Both the position numbers and the translations under genes were made by a program. Positions 27,470 through 34,709 of a DNA stretch of 64,000 nt are shown piece by piece; position 1 is the first letter of the stretch, and every line of letters begins with the position of its first letter. Origin of the DNA: Neptuniibacter sp048548695 (GTDB lineage Bacteria > Pseudomonadota > Gammaproteobacteria > Pseudomonadales > Balneatricaceae). The stretch is taken from NCBI RefSeq assembly GCF_048548695.1, contig NZ_JBLYIF010000004.1. One strand, written 5' to 3'. The notes beneath the pieces were generated by a model. The model made no database searches. It worked only from the letters and a program-made list of their open reading frames with translations, and was not told where the DNA came from.

Positions 27470-27982
27470 ATGTCAAAAAATATCTGGATTAATTTGATCG
27501 GTTTCCAGCTGGCCTGGTGGCTCTGCGTGCTGCTGGGTAATACTGCAGTGTTATGGGTGCTGGTGTTGCTGGTGTTGCATATTCAGTTCCATCCTCAACC
27601 AGTGCTGGAAATCAGGATTATATTACTGAGTGCCGGATGTGGGATTATCGTTGATAGTTTGCTAACGCTGGTTGGGGTTTTTCAGTTTACTGATGCTGAC
27701 TGGATCCTGCCATTATGGTTGGTTGTGTTGTGGCTGGCCTTCTGTACCACGCTCCGGCAGGGGTTAAGTTGGTTTCAGCGGCATTATTGGCTGGCATCTG
27801 GTTTAGGGGGGGGCTCTGCGGCCTTGACCTATCTGGGCGCAGCCCGGCTGGGTGCGGTACAGTTGGGGTTGCCTGAGTGGCAGGTGTTTATTTTATTGGT
27901 CTTGATCTGGTCGGCCTTGTTTCCACTGTTGTTGTGGATCAGTCAATTTACGGAGCGTCGGTATGTTTGTCAGGCATCCTAG
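27470..27982 (+). CDS. DUF2878 membrane protein
   Basis: A 170-residue hydrophobic protein with about five membrane helices, recognised as DUF2878 from its overall pattern (NLIGFQLAWWLCVLLGN at the N-terminus, GIIVDSLLTLVGVFQF in the middle). Its function is unknown. ATG 27470 has AGAGGGAG upstream and is preferred to an in-frame TTG nine bases earlier. The end overlaps the next gene by 20 bases. It heads a five-gene operon. Confidence 0.8.
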   Translation: MSKNIWINLIGFQLAWWLCVLLGNTAVLWVLVLLVLHIQFHPQPVLEIRIILLSAGCGIIVDSLLTLVGVFQFTDADWILPLWLVVLWLAFCTTLRQGLSWFQRHYWLASGLGGGSAALTYLGAARLGAVQLGLPEWQVFILLVLIWSALFPLLLWISQFTERRYVCQAS

Positions 27983-28469
27983 GCTATTTCTGGTCATGCT
28001 TTTTATAACCACGCTGTCTGCCGCTCAGGAGCGGCAGCCTCCGGTTTGGCCAGAGGTTGGCCGGGTACAGCTAGAGGTGCTCTGGTTCGATATTTATGAA
28101 GCCTCATTATTTGCTCCGAACGCTAAGTTCAGCGGCTTTAGCGCGCCATTATTGCTTCAGGTGGAGTATCTGCGTGATTTTAAAGCCGAAATGATTGTGC
28201 AAGAGACCGATAAGCAGCTTAAACCCTTCGCCAGTCAGGAGCAGCGCCAGCGTTGGTTACCCCAGCTCAGTGAGCTATGGCCGGACATTCGTCAGGGGGA
28301 TCAGCTGGCCTTTGAGATTGCTGCTGATGGTCACGGCCATTTCTACTTTAACCGGCGCTGGTTGGGGCATATATCAGAGCCCGAATTTGTTGAAGCTTTT
28401 GTCAAAATCTGGCTGTCTCCCGATGGGGAATATCCTGCCCTGGCAAGCCAATTGAGGGGAGAGCAGTAA
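27963..28469 (+). CDS. Chalcone isomerase-like exported protein
   Basis: A 168-residue protein with a signal peptide (cleavage near residue 20, after LSA) and the chalcone-isomerase-like fold family as I recall it: VGRVQLEVLWFDIYEASLF, LLLQVEYLRDFKAEMIVQET, then GDQLAFEIAADG and ISEPEFVEAFVKIWLSP. Bacterial homologues are not flavonoid enzymes; a fatty-acid or lipid ligand has been suggested for the fold. It overlaps both neighbours, so it is certainly co-transcribed. Confidence 0.78.
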   Translation: MFVRHPRLFLVMLFITTLSAAQERQPPVWPEVGRVQLEVLWFDIYEASLFAPNAKFSGFSAPLLLQVEYLRDFKAEMIVQETDKQLKPFASQEQRQRWLPQLSELWPDIRQGDQLAFEIAADGHGHFYFNRRWLGHISEPEFVEAFVKIWLSPDGEYPALASQLRGEQ

Positions 28470-29038
28470 TGAAATATTTCAGTCTGATCTGCTGGGTGTT
28501 GTTAGCGGGTTGTGCAGCGAACCTTGAGGATTACCAAGGCGAGCAGCCGGAATTAGTATTGAGCGAGTTTTTTAATGGCCACCTTGAAGCCCATGGCATG
28601 GTGCAGGACAGTTCGGGCAAGGTGGTCCGGCGTTTTCGGGCTGACTTACTTGGACACTGGCAGGGTGAGTTAGGTGTGCTGGATGAGCAGTTTTATTTTG
28701 CCGATGGTGAGCAGCAAAGCCGCTGTTGGCAGCTGCAGCGTGAGGCGGATAAGTATCGGGGACAGGCTGCTGATGTAGTCGGTACGGCAGTAGGCCAGGT
28801 AGCGGGTAATGCATTGCACTGGAACTACCAGCTCAAAGTGCCGGTTGATGGTACTGAGTGGGTACTGACCCTGGATGACTGGATGTACCAATTGGATCAG
28901 GCGCACCTGATGAACCGGACCGGGATGTATAAATTTGGCATCAAGGTGGGAGAGATCACGCTATTTATTCGCAAAGTCTCGCACACTGCACACCGGCCAT
29001 TAACTGCTGGCTGCCACTTGGGTGAGGTGGCTGCATGA
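28469..29038 (+). CDS. DUF3833 lipoprotein
   Basis: A 189-residue protein with a lipobox LAGC (lipidated Cys15) and the DUF3833 pattern LSEFFNGHLEAHGMVQDSSG. The C-terminal half reads VDGTEWVLTLDDWMYQLD, typical of this family. Function is unknown. The start overlaps the stop of the chalcone isomerase-like gene by one base, and the stop overlaps the SDR start (ATGA). Confidence 0.85.
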   Translation: MKYFSLICWVLLAGCAANLEDYQGEQPELVLSEFFNGHLEAHGMVQDSSGKVVRRFRADLLGHWQGELGVLDEQFYFADGEQQSRCWQLQREADKYRGQAADVVGTAVGQVAGNALHWNYQLKVPVDGTEWVLTLDDWMYQLDQAHLMNRTGMYKFGIKVGEITLFIRKVSHTAHRPLTAGCHLGEVAA

Positions 29039-29838
29039 ACCTGCCCTGGCAACGGGTCTGGATTACCGGAGCCGGTCGCGGAATCGGTCGGGCGCTGGCA
29101 AGGTTGTTGGCCGAGCAAGGGGCACAGGTATATGTATCGTCACGCACGTTGCCTGAACTGCAGGCGCTGGCTGAGGAGTGCCAGGGTTTGGCTGGCAGGA
29201 TAGTGCCAGTCGCTATGGATATAACCGACTTGGAACAGGTGCGTGAGTGCTGGCGTCAGTGGCAAACGAATCAGGGTCCCCCTGAACTGGTGGTGCTTAA
29301 TGCGGGGACGCATCAGCCGGTTTCTGCACAGCAGTTTTCTGCGGATATCTGCCAAAACCTCTGGCGCGTGAACCTGCAGGGTACAGTCAATTGCCTGGAA
29401 CCGGCATTACAACAGATGTTAGCTGATCAACGCGGGCAGATTGCCGTCATGGCCTCTGTGGCGGGTTACAGAGGGCTGCCTACCGCATCTGTGTATGGTG
29501 CCAGCAAGGCTGCGTTGATCAATATGTGTGAGGCGTTGCGCCTGGATCTGACGGGCAGTGGTGTGAAACTGCAAGTGATTAATCCGGGCTTTGTGCGCAC
29601 GCCATTGACCGACCAGAACCGCTTCCCAATGCCATGCCTGATGGAACCGGAGGTGGCAGCTCAGCGCATATTAAAAGGCTTATTAAGCAACCGGTTTGAG
29701 ATAACCTTTCCACGCCGGTTTACATACTGTCTGAAACTGTTACGTTTATTGCCTTACCGACTCTATCTGGGCCTAATTGCTCGGACGGTGGTGCCCGAAA
29801 AGCCTGCACAGAGACATAACAATGAATCCACAGGATAA
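29035..29838 (+). CDS. Short-chain dehydrogenase/reductase
   Basis: A 267-residue classical SDR. The NAD(P)-binding TGAGRGIG lies at residues 11-18, NAG at 89-91, and the catalytic Ser141, Tyr154 and Lys158 are all present (YGASK). The substrate is unknown; neighbours suggest a lipid or fatty-acid derivative. It overlaps the DUF3833 gene by four bases and the following NTF2-like gene by 17. Confidence 0.88.
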   Translation: MNLPWQRVWITGAGRGIGRALARLLAEQGAQVYVSSRTLPELQALAEECQGLAGRIVPVAMDITDLEQVRECWRQWQTNQGPPELVVLNAGTHQPVSAQQFSADICQNLWRVNLQGTVNCLEPALQQMLADQRGQIAVMASVAGYRGLPTASVYGASKAALINMCEALRLDLTGSGVKLQVINPGFVRTPLTDQNRFPMPCLMEPEVAAQRILKGLLSNRFEITFPRRFTYCLKLLRLLPYRLYLGLIARTVVPEKPAQRHNNESTG

Positions 29839-30253
29839 CTGGTTGCAGCACTACGCTGATCTGTTACAAACCTTATCGGTGGCAAATCTGCAGGAATTAA
29901 GAGAGATAGCGGCCGAGGGTATCTGTTTTCGTGATCCGTTTAACGACATTCGTAATCGCGATGATTACATTGCCTTGATGGCAGATATGTTTGACCGTCT
30001 TGATCAGGTTGAGTTTGATGTGCATCAGGTGGTGCAGCAAGAGAATCAGGGGTATCTGTTCTGGACCTTTTCTGCCACTAGTCGCCTGACCGGACAGGTG
30101 TCGGTACAGGGGACCAGCCGAGTCGAAACAAATGCGGCGGGCCTGATATGTTTGCATGAAGACTACTGGGACGGTTCACGGTTGATGCAGACCCTACCGG
30201 TGATAGGTCGCATCATTGCCTGGTTGCGTCATAAGCTGGCCTGCCCGGCTTAA
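29822..30253 (+). CDS. NTF2-like (SnoaL-type) protein
   Basis: A 143-residue protein of the cone-shaped nuclear transport factor 2 fold: an N-terminal helix, ICFRDPFNDIRNRDDYIALMADMF, and a beta sheet ending in LICLHEDYWDGSRLMQTLP. Members are small ligand-binding proteins or isomerases. ATG 29822 is chosen because the frame upstream lies inside the SDR gene. It is the last gene of the operon that begins with DUF2878. Confidence 0.8.
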   Translation: MNPQDNWLQHYADLLQTLSVANLQELREIAAEGICFRDPFNDIRNRDDYIALMADMFDRLDQVEFDVHQVVQQENQGYLFWTFSATSRLTGQVSVQGTSRVETNAAGLICLHEDYWDGSRLMQTLPVIGRIIAWLRHKLACPA

Positions 30254-30281
30254 TGTGATTCGTCTTGAAAGACTCTTGCTG

Positions 30282-30338
30282 TTTTTACCTACCGTACTTT
30301 TTACCTACCGTACTTTTTACCTACCGTACTCTTTACCT
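30282..30338. repeat. Tandem 16-bp repeat, three and a half copies
   Basis: Three exact head-to-tail copies of TTTTTACCTACCGTAC (30282-30297, 30298-30313, 30314-30329) are followed by a partial fourth (30330-30338, one mismatch). They lie about 200-245 bases upstream of the sigma-54 promoter. The end CCGTAC resembles the CGTACG arms of the nearby palindrome, so these could be extra activator sites, or a simple slippage repeat. Confidence 0.9.
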
Positions 30339-30413
30339 TGTTAACGTCTGCAATATAGGCGTTTTTGTCTATCCCCGTTGTACGCCGCGTGTAGTGTTTT
30401 CACGAGGTAATAT

Positions 30414-30451
30414 CGTACGAACTTCGAATTCCTCCGTTCGGAATTCGTACG
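30414..30451. promoter_or_regulatory. Nested palindrome, probable activator binding site
   Basis: Outer arms CGTACGAA (30414-30421) and TTCGTACG (30444-30451) are perfect complements. Inner arms CGAATTCC (30425-30432) and GGAATTCG (30440-30447) form a second perfect dyad around a seven-base centre. The centre lies about 94 bases upstream of the -24 element, the usual place for a sigma-54 enhancer site. The activator encoded at 37625-39628 is the obvious candidate to bind it. Confidence 0.6.
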
Positions 30452-30524
30452 TTTCCCCTGATTATGAATAAGCTGTTTGATAATTTTATTATTTAAATCA
30501 ACACTTTAATCCCATTCAAGTCAT

Positions 30525-30541
30525 TTGGCACAGTAGTTGCG
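30525..30541 (+). promoter_or_regulatory. Sigma-54 promoter of the DUF1302 operon
   Basis: TTGGCAC (30525-30531), five bases, then TTGCG (30537-30541) match the -24/-12 sigma-54 consensus with exact GG-to-GC spacing. Transcription would start near 30552, giving a leader of about 100 bases to the DUF1302 start. Confidence 0.85.
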
Positions 30542-30652
30542 ATATCTCACCTGCTAATGAAACCCAGAAGGACGAAAGTGCTTCATAGCGGTTTTTTTCA
30601 TTAGAGCCTGAACACTAGACCAAATAACAAGTAGAAATTGTGGGATGTTATA

Positions 30653-32248
30653 GTGAAAAAAAAAAATAATATGATGGTCGGGGCCGTTCTCGCGGGTGCC
30701 GGTCTGTTAATGGGGTCAGCAGCGACTGCTGGTGAAGGAGACTACAGTATCAACTTCGGTGGGTACTTAAGAGCTCAAACTGCAATGTTCCTGGAGGATC
30801 AGGAGGAAACAGAAGGAGATGATACCGGTGATCTGGGTATGGCGCGCATGTCGCTTCAGCTCGAAATGGATGCCAAAACCGGTAACCTGGCCTGGAAAGC
30901 AATAGGTCGGATCGATAAAGAGCATCAGACCAGTTATCTGGATGATCTTGAAGATATGACCCGAGTTCAGTCTCCGGGCGGCTCAGCAACCACAGAAGAC
31001 TATCTGGACCAGTTCCAGACCGACAGCTTCGAAGATTTCCTGCGTGAATTTTATGTCGATTTCTCCTTGGGAGATCGGGTCGATGTGCGTCTGGGTCGTC
31101 AGCAGCTAGTGTGGGGCGAAAGTGACTTCTTTCAGGCGATGGACCTGATTCATGGTTACGATTACCGCAAACGCCTGTTCTTCGAAAACAATGAAGACTG
31201 GCGCAAACCGCTGACGCTAGCCAACTTCAATATTGATGTCAGTGAGCTGGATGGCAGCCTGAACCTATTTGTACGTCCCGGTGGTATTGACCGGGATGAA
31301 GATATGGGCAGCAACTTCAATCTAGAAGGCGGTCGATGGATTCCCCACCCCTACCGTGGTGTCGATTTCACAGCGTTCACTGACTACAACACTGATCATA
31401 AAGATGGCGACTGGGATGACACCACATATGGTATCCGCTGGAATGGCTTTGCCGGTTCAGTGGGCTACTCATTCGCTTATCTGAAAACGTTTAATCCACA
31501 GCCGATCATGAACCCTGCAGCGAATTCAGTTGTGCCGGGTTTGTTTGGTGTGACCTCAATGCAGTCTTACGGTGAGCTGGCCACCAATCAGGTACTGGGT
31601 GACTGGGTATTTCCTGAAATTGATGTGTTTGGCCTGACCGTGAATGGTTACAGCGTGACGCTCGACTCGACCCTGAGCGCCGAATTCGCCTTCATTCCCG
31701 ATAAGCCATACAACTTCGGTAACCTGCAGTCGTCGCTGCCTGGCTGGGGTGGGGTAATTGAAAAAGACACCTTGGTCACCATGCTGCGGCTGGATAAAGA
31801 GCTGCGGTTGATGGATTGGCTGGGTACTAACCGTCCTTCTCTGAGCAGCATTCAGTTGTTTGATACCTGGATTATGGATTACGACAAGGATGATGAGATT
31901 GTCGAGTTTGCATCTTTTGGTGCGCGCAAGAAAGAGCACACCACTTACCTGACCTTGTTCACCCTGCTGAACTTCAAACGTGACACCATCAACCCGTCCT
32001 TCGTGATTGGTACGGACCTGAGTAATGGCGGTGGCTTCGCGATCCCTGCAATTGAGTTCGTGTTCGGTGATGACTGGCGTCTGAAAGCTGAGGCAGACCT
32101 GTGGTGGAACGATGGTGATAAAAAGCACGTTGCTCCTGGCGAAGTTGGCCTGCGTAACCCGCTGGGTACCAGTGAAAACTCGGCATCACTCTTCGACTGG
32201 TTTAGTGATGATAACCAGTTGGTCTTCTCATTAACCCGCCAATTCTAA
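30653..32248 (+). CDS. DUF1302 family outer-membrane-type protein
   Basis: A 531-residue protein with a signal peptide (MKKKNN, hydrophobic stretch, cleavage near ATAGEG) and many alternating aromatic/polar strands ending in a terminal phenylalanine (FSLTRQF), as in outer membrane beta barrels. It is recognised as DUF1302, a family that regularly pairs with DUF1329. The preferred start is GTG 30653; a TTG five codons earlier lacks support. It is the first gene behind the sigma-54 promoter, and its likely job is passage of a hydrophobic substrate across the outer membrane (inference). Confidence 0.85.
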   Translation: MKKKNNMMVGAVLAGAGLLMGSAATAGEGDYSINFGGYLRAQTAMFLEDQEETEGDDTGDLGMARMSLQLEMDAKTGNLAWKAIGRIDKEHQTSYLDDLEDMTRVQSPGGSATTEDYLDQFQTDSFEDFLREFYVDFSLGDRVDVRLGRQQLVWGESDFFQAMDLIHGYDYRKRLFFENNEDWRKPLTLANFNIDVSELDGSLNLFVRPGGIDRDEDMGSNFNLEGGRWIPHPYRGVDFTAFTDYNTDHKDGDWDDTTYGIRWNGFAGSVGYSFAYLKTFNPQPIMNPAANSVVPGLFGVTSMQSYGELATNQVLGDWVFPEIDVFGLTVNGYSVTLDSTLSAEFAFIPDKPYNFGNLQSSLPGWGGVIEKDTLVTMLRLDKELRLMDWLGTNRPSLSSIQLFDTWIMDYDKDDEIVEFASFGARKKEHTTYLTLFTLLNFKRDTINPSFVIGTDLSNGGGFAIPAIEFVFGDDWRLKAEADLWWNDGDKKHVAPGEVGLRNPLGTSENSASLFDWFSDDNQLVFSLTRQF

Positions 32249-32266
32249 TAAAACGAGGCAAATGGA

Positions 32267-33547
32267 ATGAATATGACATCATTAAAACAAGTGTCAGCCG
32301 CGGCACTGTTCTTGTGGGCTGCATCCAGCCCTCTCCATGCAGCTGGAGAGATGGCTGCAGGAACCGTAATTTCAAAGGATAACTTTGAAACGGTGAAGGA
32401 TATGTTGTTCGAAGGGAAACGAGTCGGCGACATGATTCCTGAGCGTATGCAATGGATGATCAAAGAACGTGGTTTGACCATGAAGATCCGTCACTCTGAA
32501 AAGATCGAGATGGACCCGAAATACATGGAAGCCACTCAGCAGGGAAAGGGTAAGGTCAAGTTTGATCCTGCTACCCGTCAGGTATCCGGCTGGAACTCAG
32601 GTATGTTCTTTGACCCCCAGGAAATTGATGCAAAGGATCCCTATGCCGGGGATAAGATTATCTGGAATCTGCGTTCACCTACCTACGGTGCAACCATGGA
32701 CTTGCGAGATATCTCCTTTGTATTTATCGATGGTGAAAAAGGCGTAGAACGTGTTCAGCGCTGGTGGTCACGTCGTTACTACATGGAAGGGCGCCTGGAT
32801 GGTGGTCCAACCACAGAGGGTGATGGCGATATCATGCAGAAAACCATTCTGGTGGCACAAAGCCCGCAGGATATCAAAGGGCTGGGTACTTTCTCTATTC
32901 GTTACAACGATCCAAGTGCAGCTAAGCCAGATGATACCTGGGCATACCTGAAGTCCGTTCGTCGTGCTCGCCGTCTTACAGGTAGTGCCTGGATGGACCC
33001 AATTGGCGGGACGGTACAGCTGTACGATGATTGGGATATCTGGGATGCGATCCCTACTAAATACCAGTCTACCAAGTTGCTGGAAACACGTTGGGTGTTT
33101 GCTATTGCCCACAGCCCCGAGCTGAGTGTCGATAAATCGAAAGAAGGTTCCTTGGAAGAGTTCCCAAGTGTTGCGTTGGGTGAAGCACCATACTATTACC
33201 CCGCCAAACACATCGAGTGGGAGCCTCGCGAAGTGTTTGTCGTAGAGGGTACGCCGCCGGAAGGTCATCCATACAGCAAGAAAATCGTGTATATGGAAAA
33301 AGACTGGCCACGCCCATATCTGGGAGAAGCCTATGACCAGAATGGTAAGTTCTGGAAATTCTTTATCTTCCAGAACCGTCCGGACATTGGCGATGACGGC
33401 TATAAGGCAGTCATGCCTGTCGTGGGGCATGTTATTGACTACAAAGCTAACTATTCAACTACCTGGTCTTCAAATATGAAGTCTAACCCAGAGGGTGTTG
33501 AAGAAGCCGATGTAAGCTTAAAACAACTGCTTAAGATAGCGAAATAA
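32267..33547 (+). CDS. DUF1329 family exported protein
   Basis: A 426-residue protein with a signal peptide (cleavage near SPLHA/AG) and the DUF1329 pattern: AAGTVISKDNFETVKDMLFEGKRVGDMIPE, RRRYLTGSAWMDP-like segment (RRLTGSAWMDPIGG) and KKIVYMEKDWPRPYLGEAYD. The fold is thought to resemble the lipoprotein carrier LolA/LolB, so a periplasmic lipid-binding role fits. It follows DUF1302 by 18 bases. A perfect terminator hairpin stands 38 bases after its stop. Confidence 0.85.
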   Translation: MNMTSLKQVSAAALFLWAASSPLHAAGEMAAGTVISKDNFETVKDMLFEGKRVGDMIPERMQWMIKERGLTMKIRHSEKIEMDPKYMEATQQGKGKVKFDPATRQVSGWNSGMFFDPQEIDAKDPYAGDKIIWNLRSPTYGATMDLRDISFVFIDGEKGVERVQRWWSRRYYMEGRLDGGPTTEGDGDIMQKTILVAQSPQDIKGLGTFSIRYNDPSAAKPDDTWAYLKSVRRARRLTGSAWMDPIGGTVQLYDDWDIWDAIPTKYQSTKLLETRWVFAIAHSPELSVDKSKEGSLEEFPSVALGEAPYYYPAKHIEWEPREVFVVEGTPPEGHPYSKKIVYMEKDWPRPYLGEAYDQNGKFWKFFIFQNRPDIGDDGYKAVMPVVGHVIDYKANYSTTWSSNMKSNPEGVEEADVSLKQLLKIAK

Positions 33548-33585
33548 AGCGTAATTATATGCATCAAACTTCCTCTTAACTTTTG

Positions 33586-33624
33586 CTGTTAAGTAGTGTG
33601 AAAACGCTACTTAACAGTTTTCTT
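33586..33624 (+). terminator. Internal terminator/attenuator after DUF1329
   Basis: An 11-base-pair perfect stem CTGTTAAGTAG/CTACTTAACAG with a ten-base loop is followed by TTTTCTT. It lies between DUF1329 and the YCF48 gene, 15 bases before the next start, and should make the first two products more abundant than the following two. Confidence 0.85.
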
Positions 33625-33638
33625 CATGGGTTGATGAC

Positions 33639-34709
33639 ATGTCAGTAAATTATTGCATTGACAGAGCGCCTGTTGCTGAAAAGGCGTCAATAAATATAAA
33701 AAAATCAGTAATCTCTGTTGTGCCTTGGGCTATTGTAGGTGCGTTGTTGTGGGCAGGTATTTTTGTAAAACCGACTGTGGCAATTGAAGAGGTTATTAAA
33801 CCTGCGATTGAAGCAAGGGATAAAATATATGGACTTCACTTAATCGATAGCAACAATATTTGGTTATGTGGCAATTATGGAAAAATACTTAAATCTGATA
33901 ATGCAGGACAATCTTGGGTCATACAAAAATCAAATACACAACAACATCTGCAGGATATTGCAGCCTGGGATGAAAGTAGGGCAATTGCAGTAGGCAATGA
34001 AGGTGTTCTGCTGATGACAGAAGACAGTGGCAACACTTGGATTGAAATGAATGTACCAAAAACGGAGGTGGCCGATAAATTGATCCGCGTGCATACCTAC
34101 CCAGAAGGTGAAGCTTGGGCGGTGGGTGAATACGGCAAAATCCTTAAATCCACAGATTACGGTAATAGCTGGACGCAAGCCAAAGAAGAAGAAGACGTAA
34201 TACTCAATGATATCATCAAGATAGGTGATGATAAGGTTATTGTTGTTGGCGAATTTGGCAAGATTTTTATGAGTCTTGATGATGGCCAAAGTTGGTCGGA
34301 AATTGACAAGCAGATAGAGCAGCAAAACAGTTTAATGGCCATTGAATTCGCCAATGAACTTGAGGGGCTGGCGGTGGGCTTGGATGGTCTGATGCTGGCA
34401 ACACACGATGGTGGGTTGAGTTGGGATCAACCGGCAAACAGCAACGGTGAACTAAAAGAACACCTGATGGATGTTATCTGGGATCGTCACAGGCAAGTAT
34501 GGTTTGTGGTCGGTAATAAAGGCATCTGGCTGGAGGCCAATCAAGACTTTTCAGCAGTGACAACCGGCTTGTTTGATAAAGTAGATCTGTCATGGCACAC
34601 GGAAATCGAAAAAATCGATAATGGCTACATTACAGTAGGCGCCAATGTAGGTCAGTACAATCCAGAATCAAAAATATTTACAAAAACTGGCAGTGAACTG
34701 GTGCGGTGA
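33639..34709 (+). CDS. YCF48-type beta-propeller protein
   Basis: A 356-residue protein with an N-terminal membrane anchor or uncleaved signal (about residues 24-46, SVVPWAIVGALLWAGIF) and repeated Asp-box/BNR-like blades such as GNYGKILKSDNAGQSW, GNEGVLLMTEDSGNTW, GEYGKILKSTDYGNSW and GEFGKIFMSLDDGQSW. It resembles the YCF48/HCF136 photosystem assembly fold, here in a non-photosynthetic setting beside an MMPL transporter. The gene is visibly AT-richer than its neighbours. Its stop overlaps the MMPL start by four bases. Confidence 0.85.
   Translation: MSVNYCIDRAPVAEKASINIKKSVISVVPWAIVGALLWAGIFVKPTVAIEEVIKPAIEARDKIYGLHLIDSNNIWLCGNYGKILKSDNAGQSWVIQKSNTQQHLQDIAAWDESRAIAVGNEGVLLMTEDSGNTWIEMNVPKTEVADKLIRVHTYPEGEAWAVGEYGKILKSTDYGNSWTQAKEEEDVILNDIIKIGDDKVIVVGEFGKIFMSLDDGQSWSEIDKQIEQQNSLMAIEFANELEGLAVGLDGLMLATHDGGLSWDQPANSNGELKEHLMDVIWDRHRQVWFVVGNKGIWLEANQDFSAVTTGLFDKVDLSWHTEIEKIDNGYITVGANVGQYNPESKIFTKTGSELVR

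Noticed and set aside
30282..30338. Short CRISPR-like repeat array
   Set aside because: Copies are directly adjacent with no spacers, so this is a tandem repeat and not a CRISPR array.
30265..30471. 68-codon frame covering the tandem repeats and palindrome
   Set aside because: It is formed mainly by the repeats and the promoter region and has no ribosome site.
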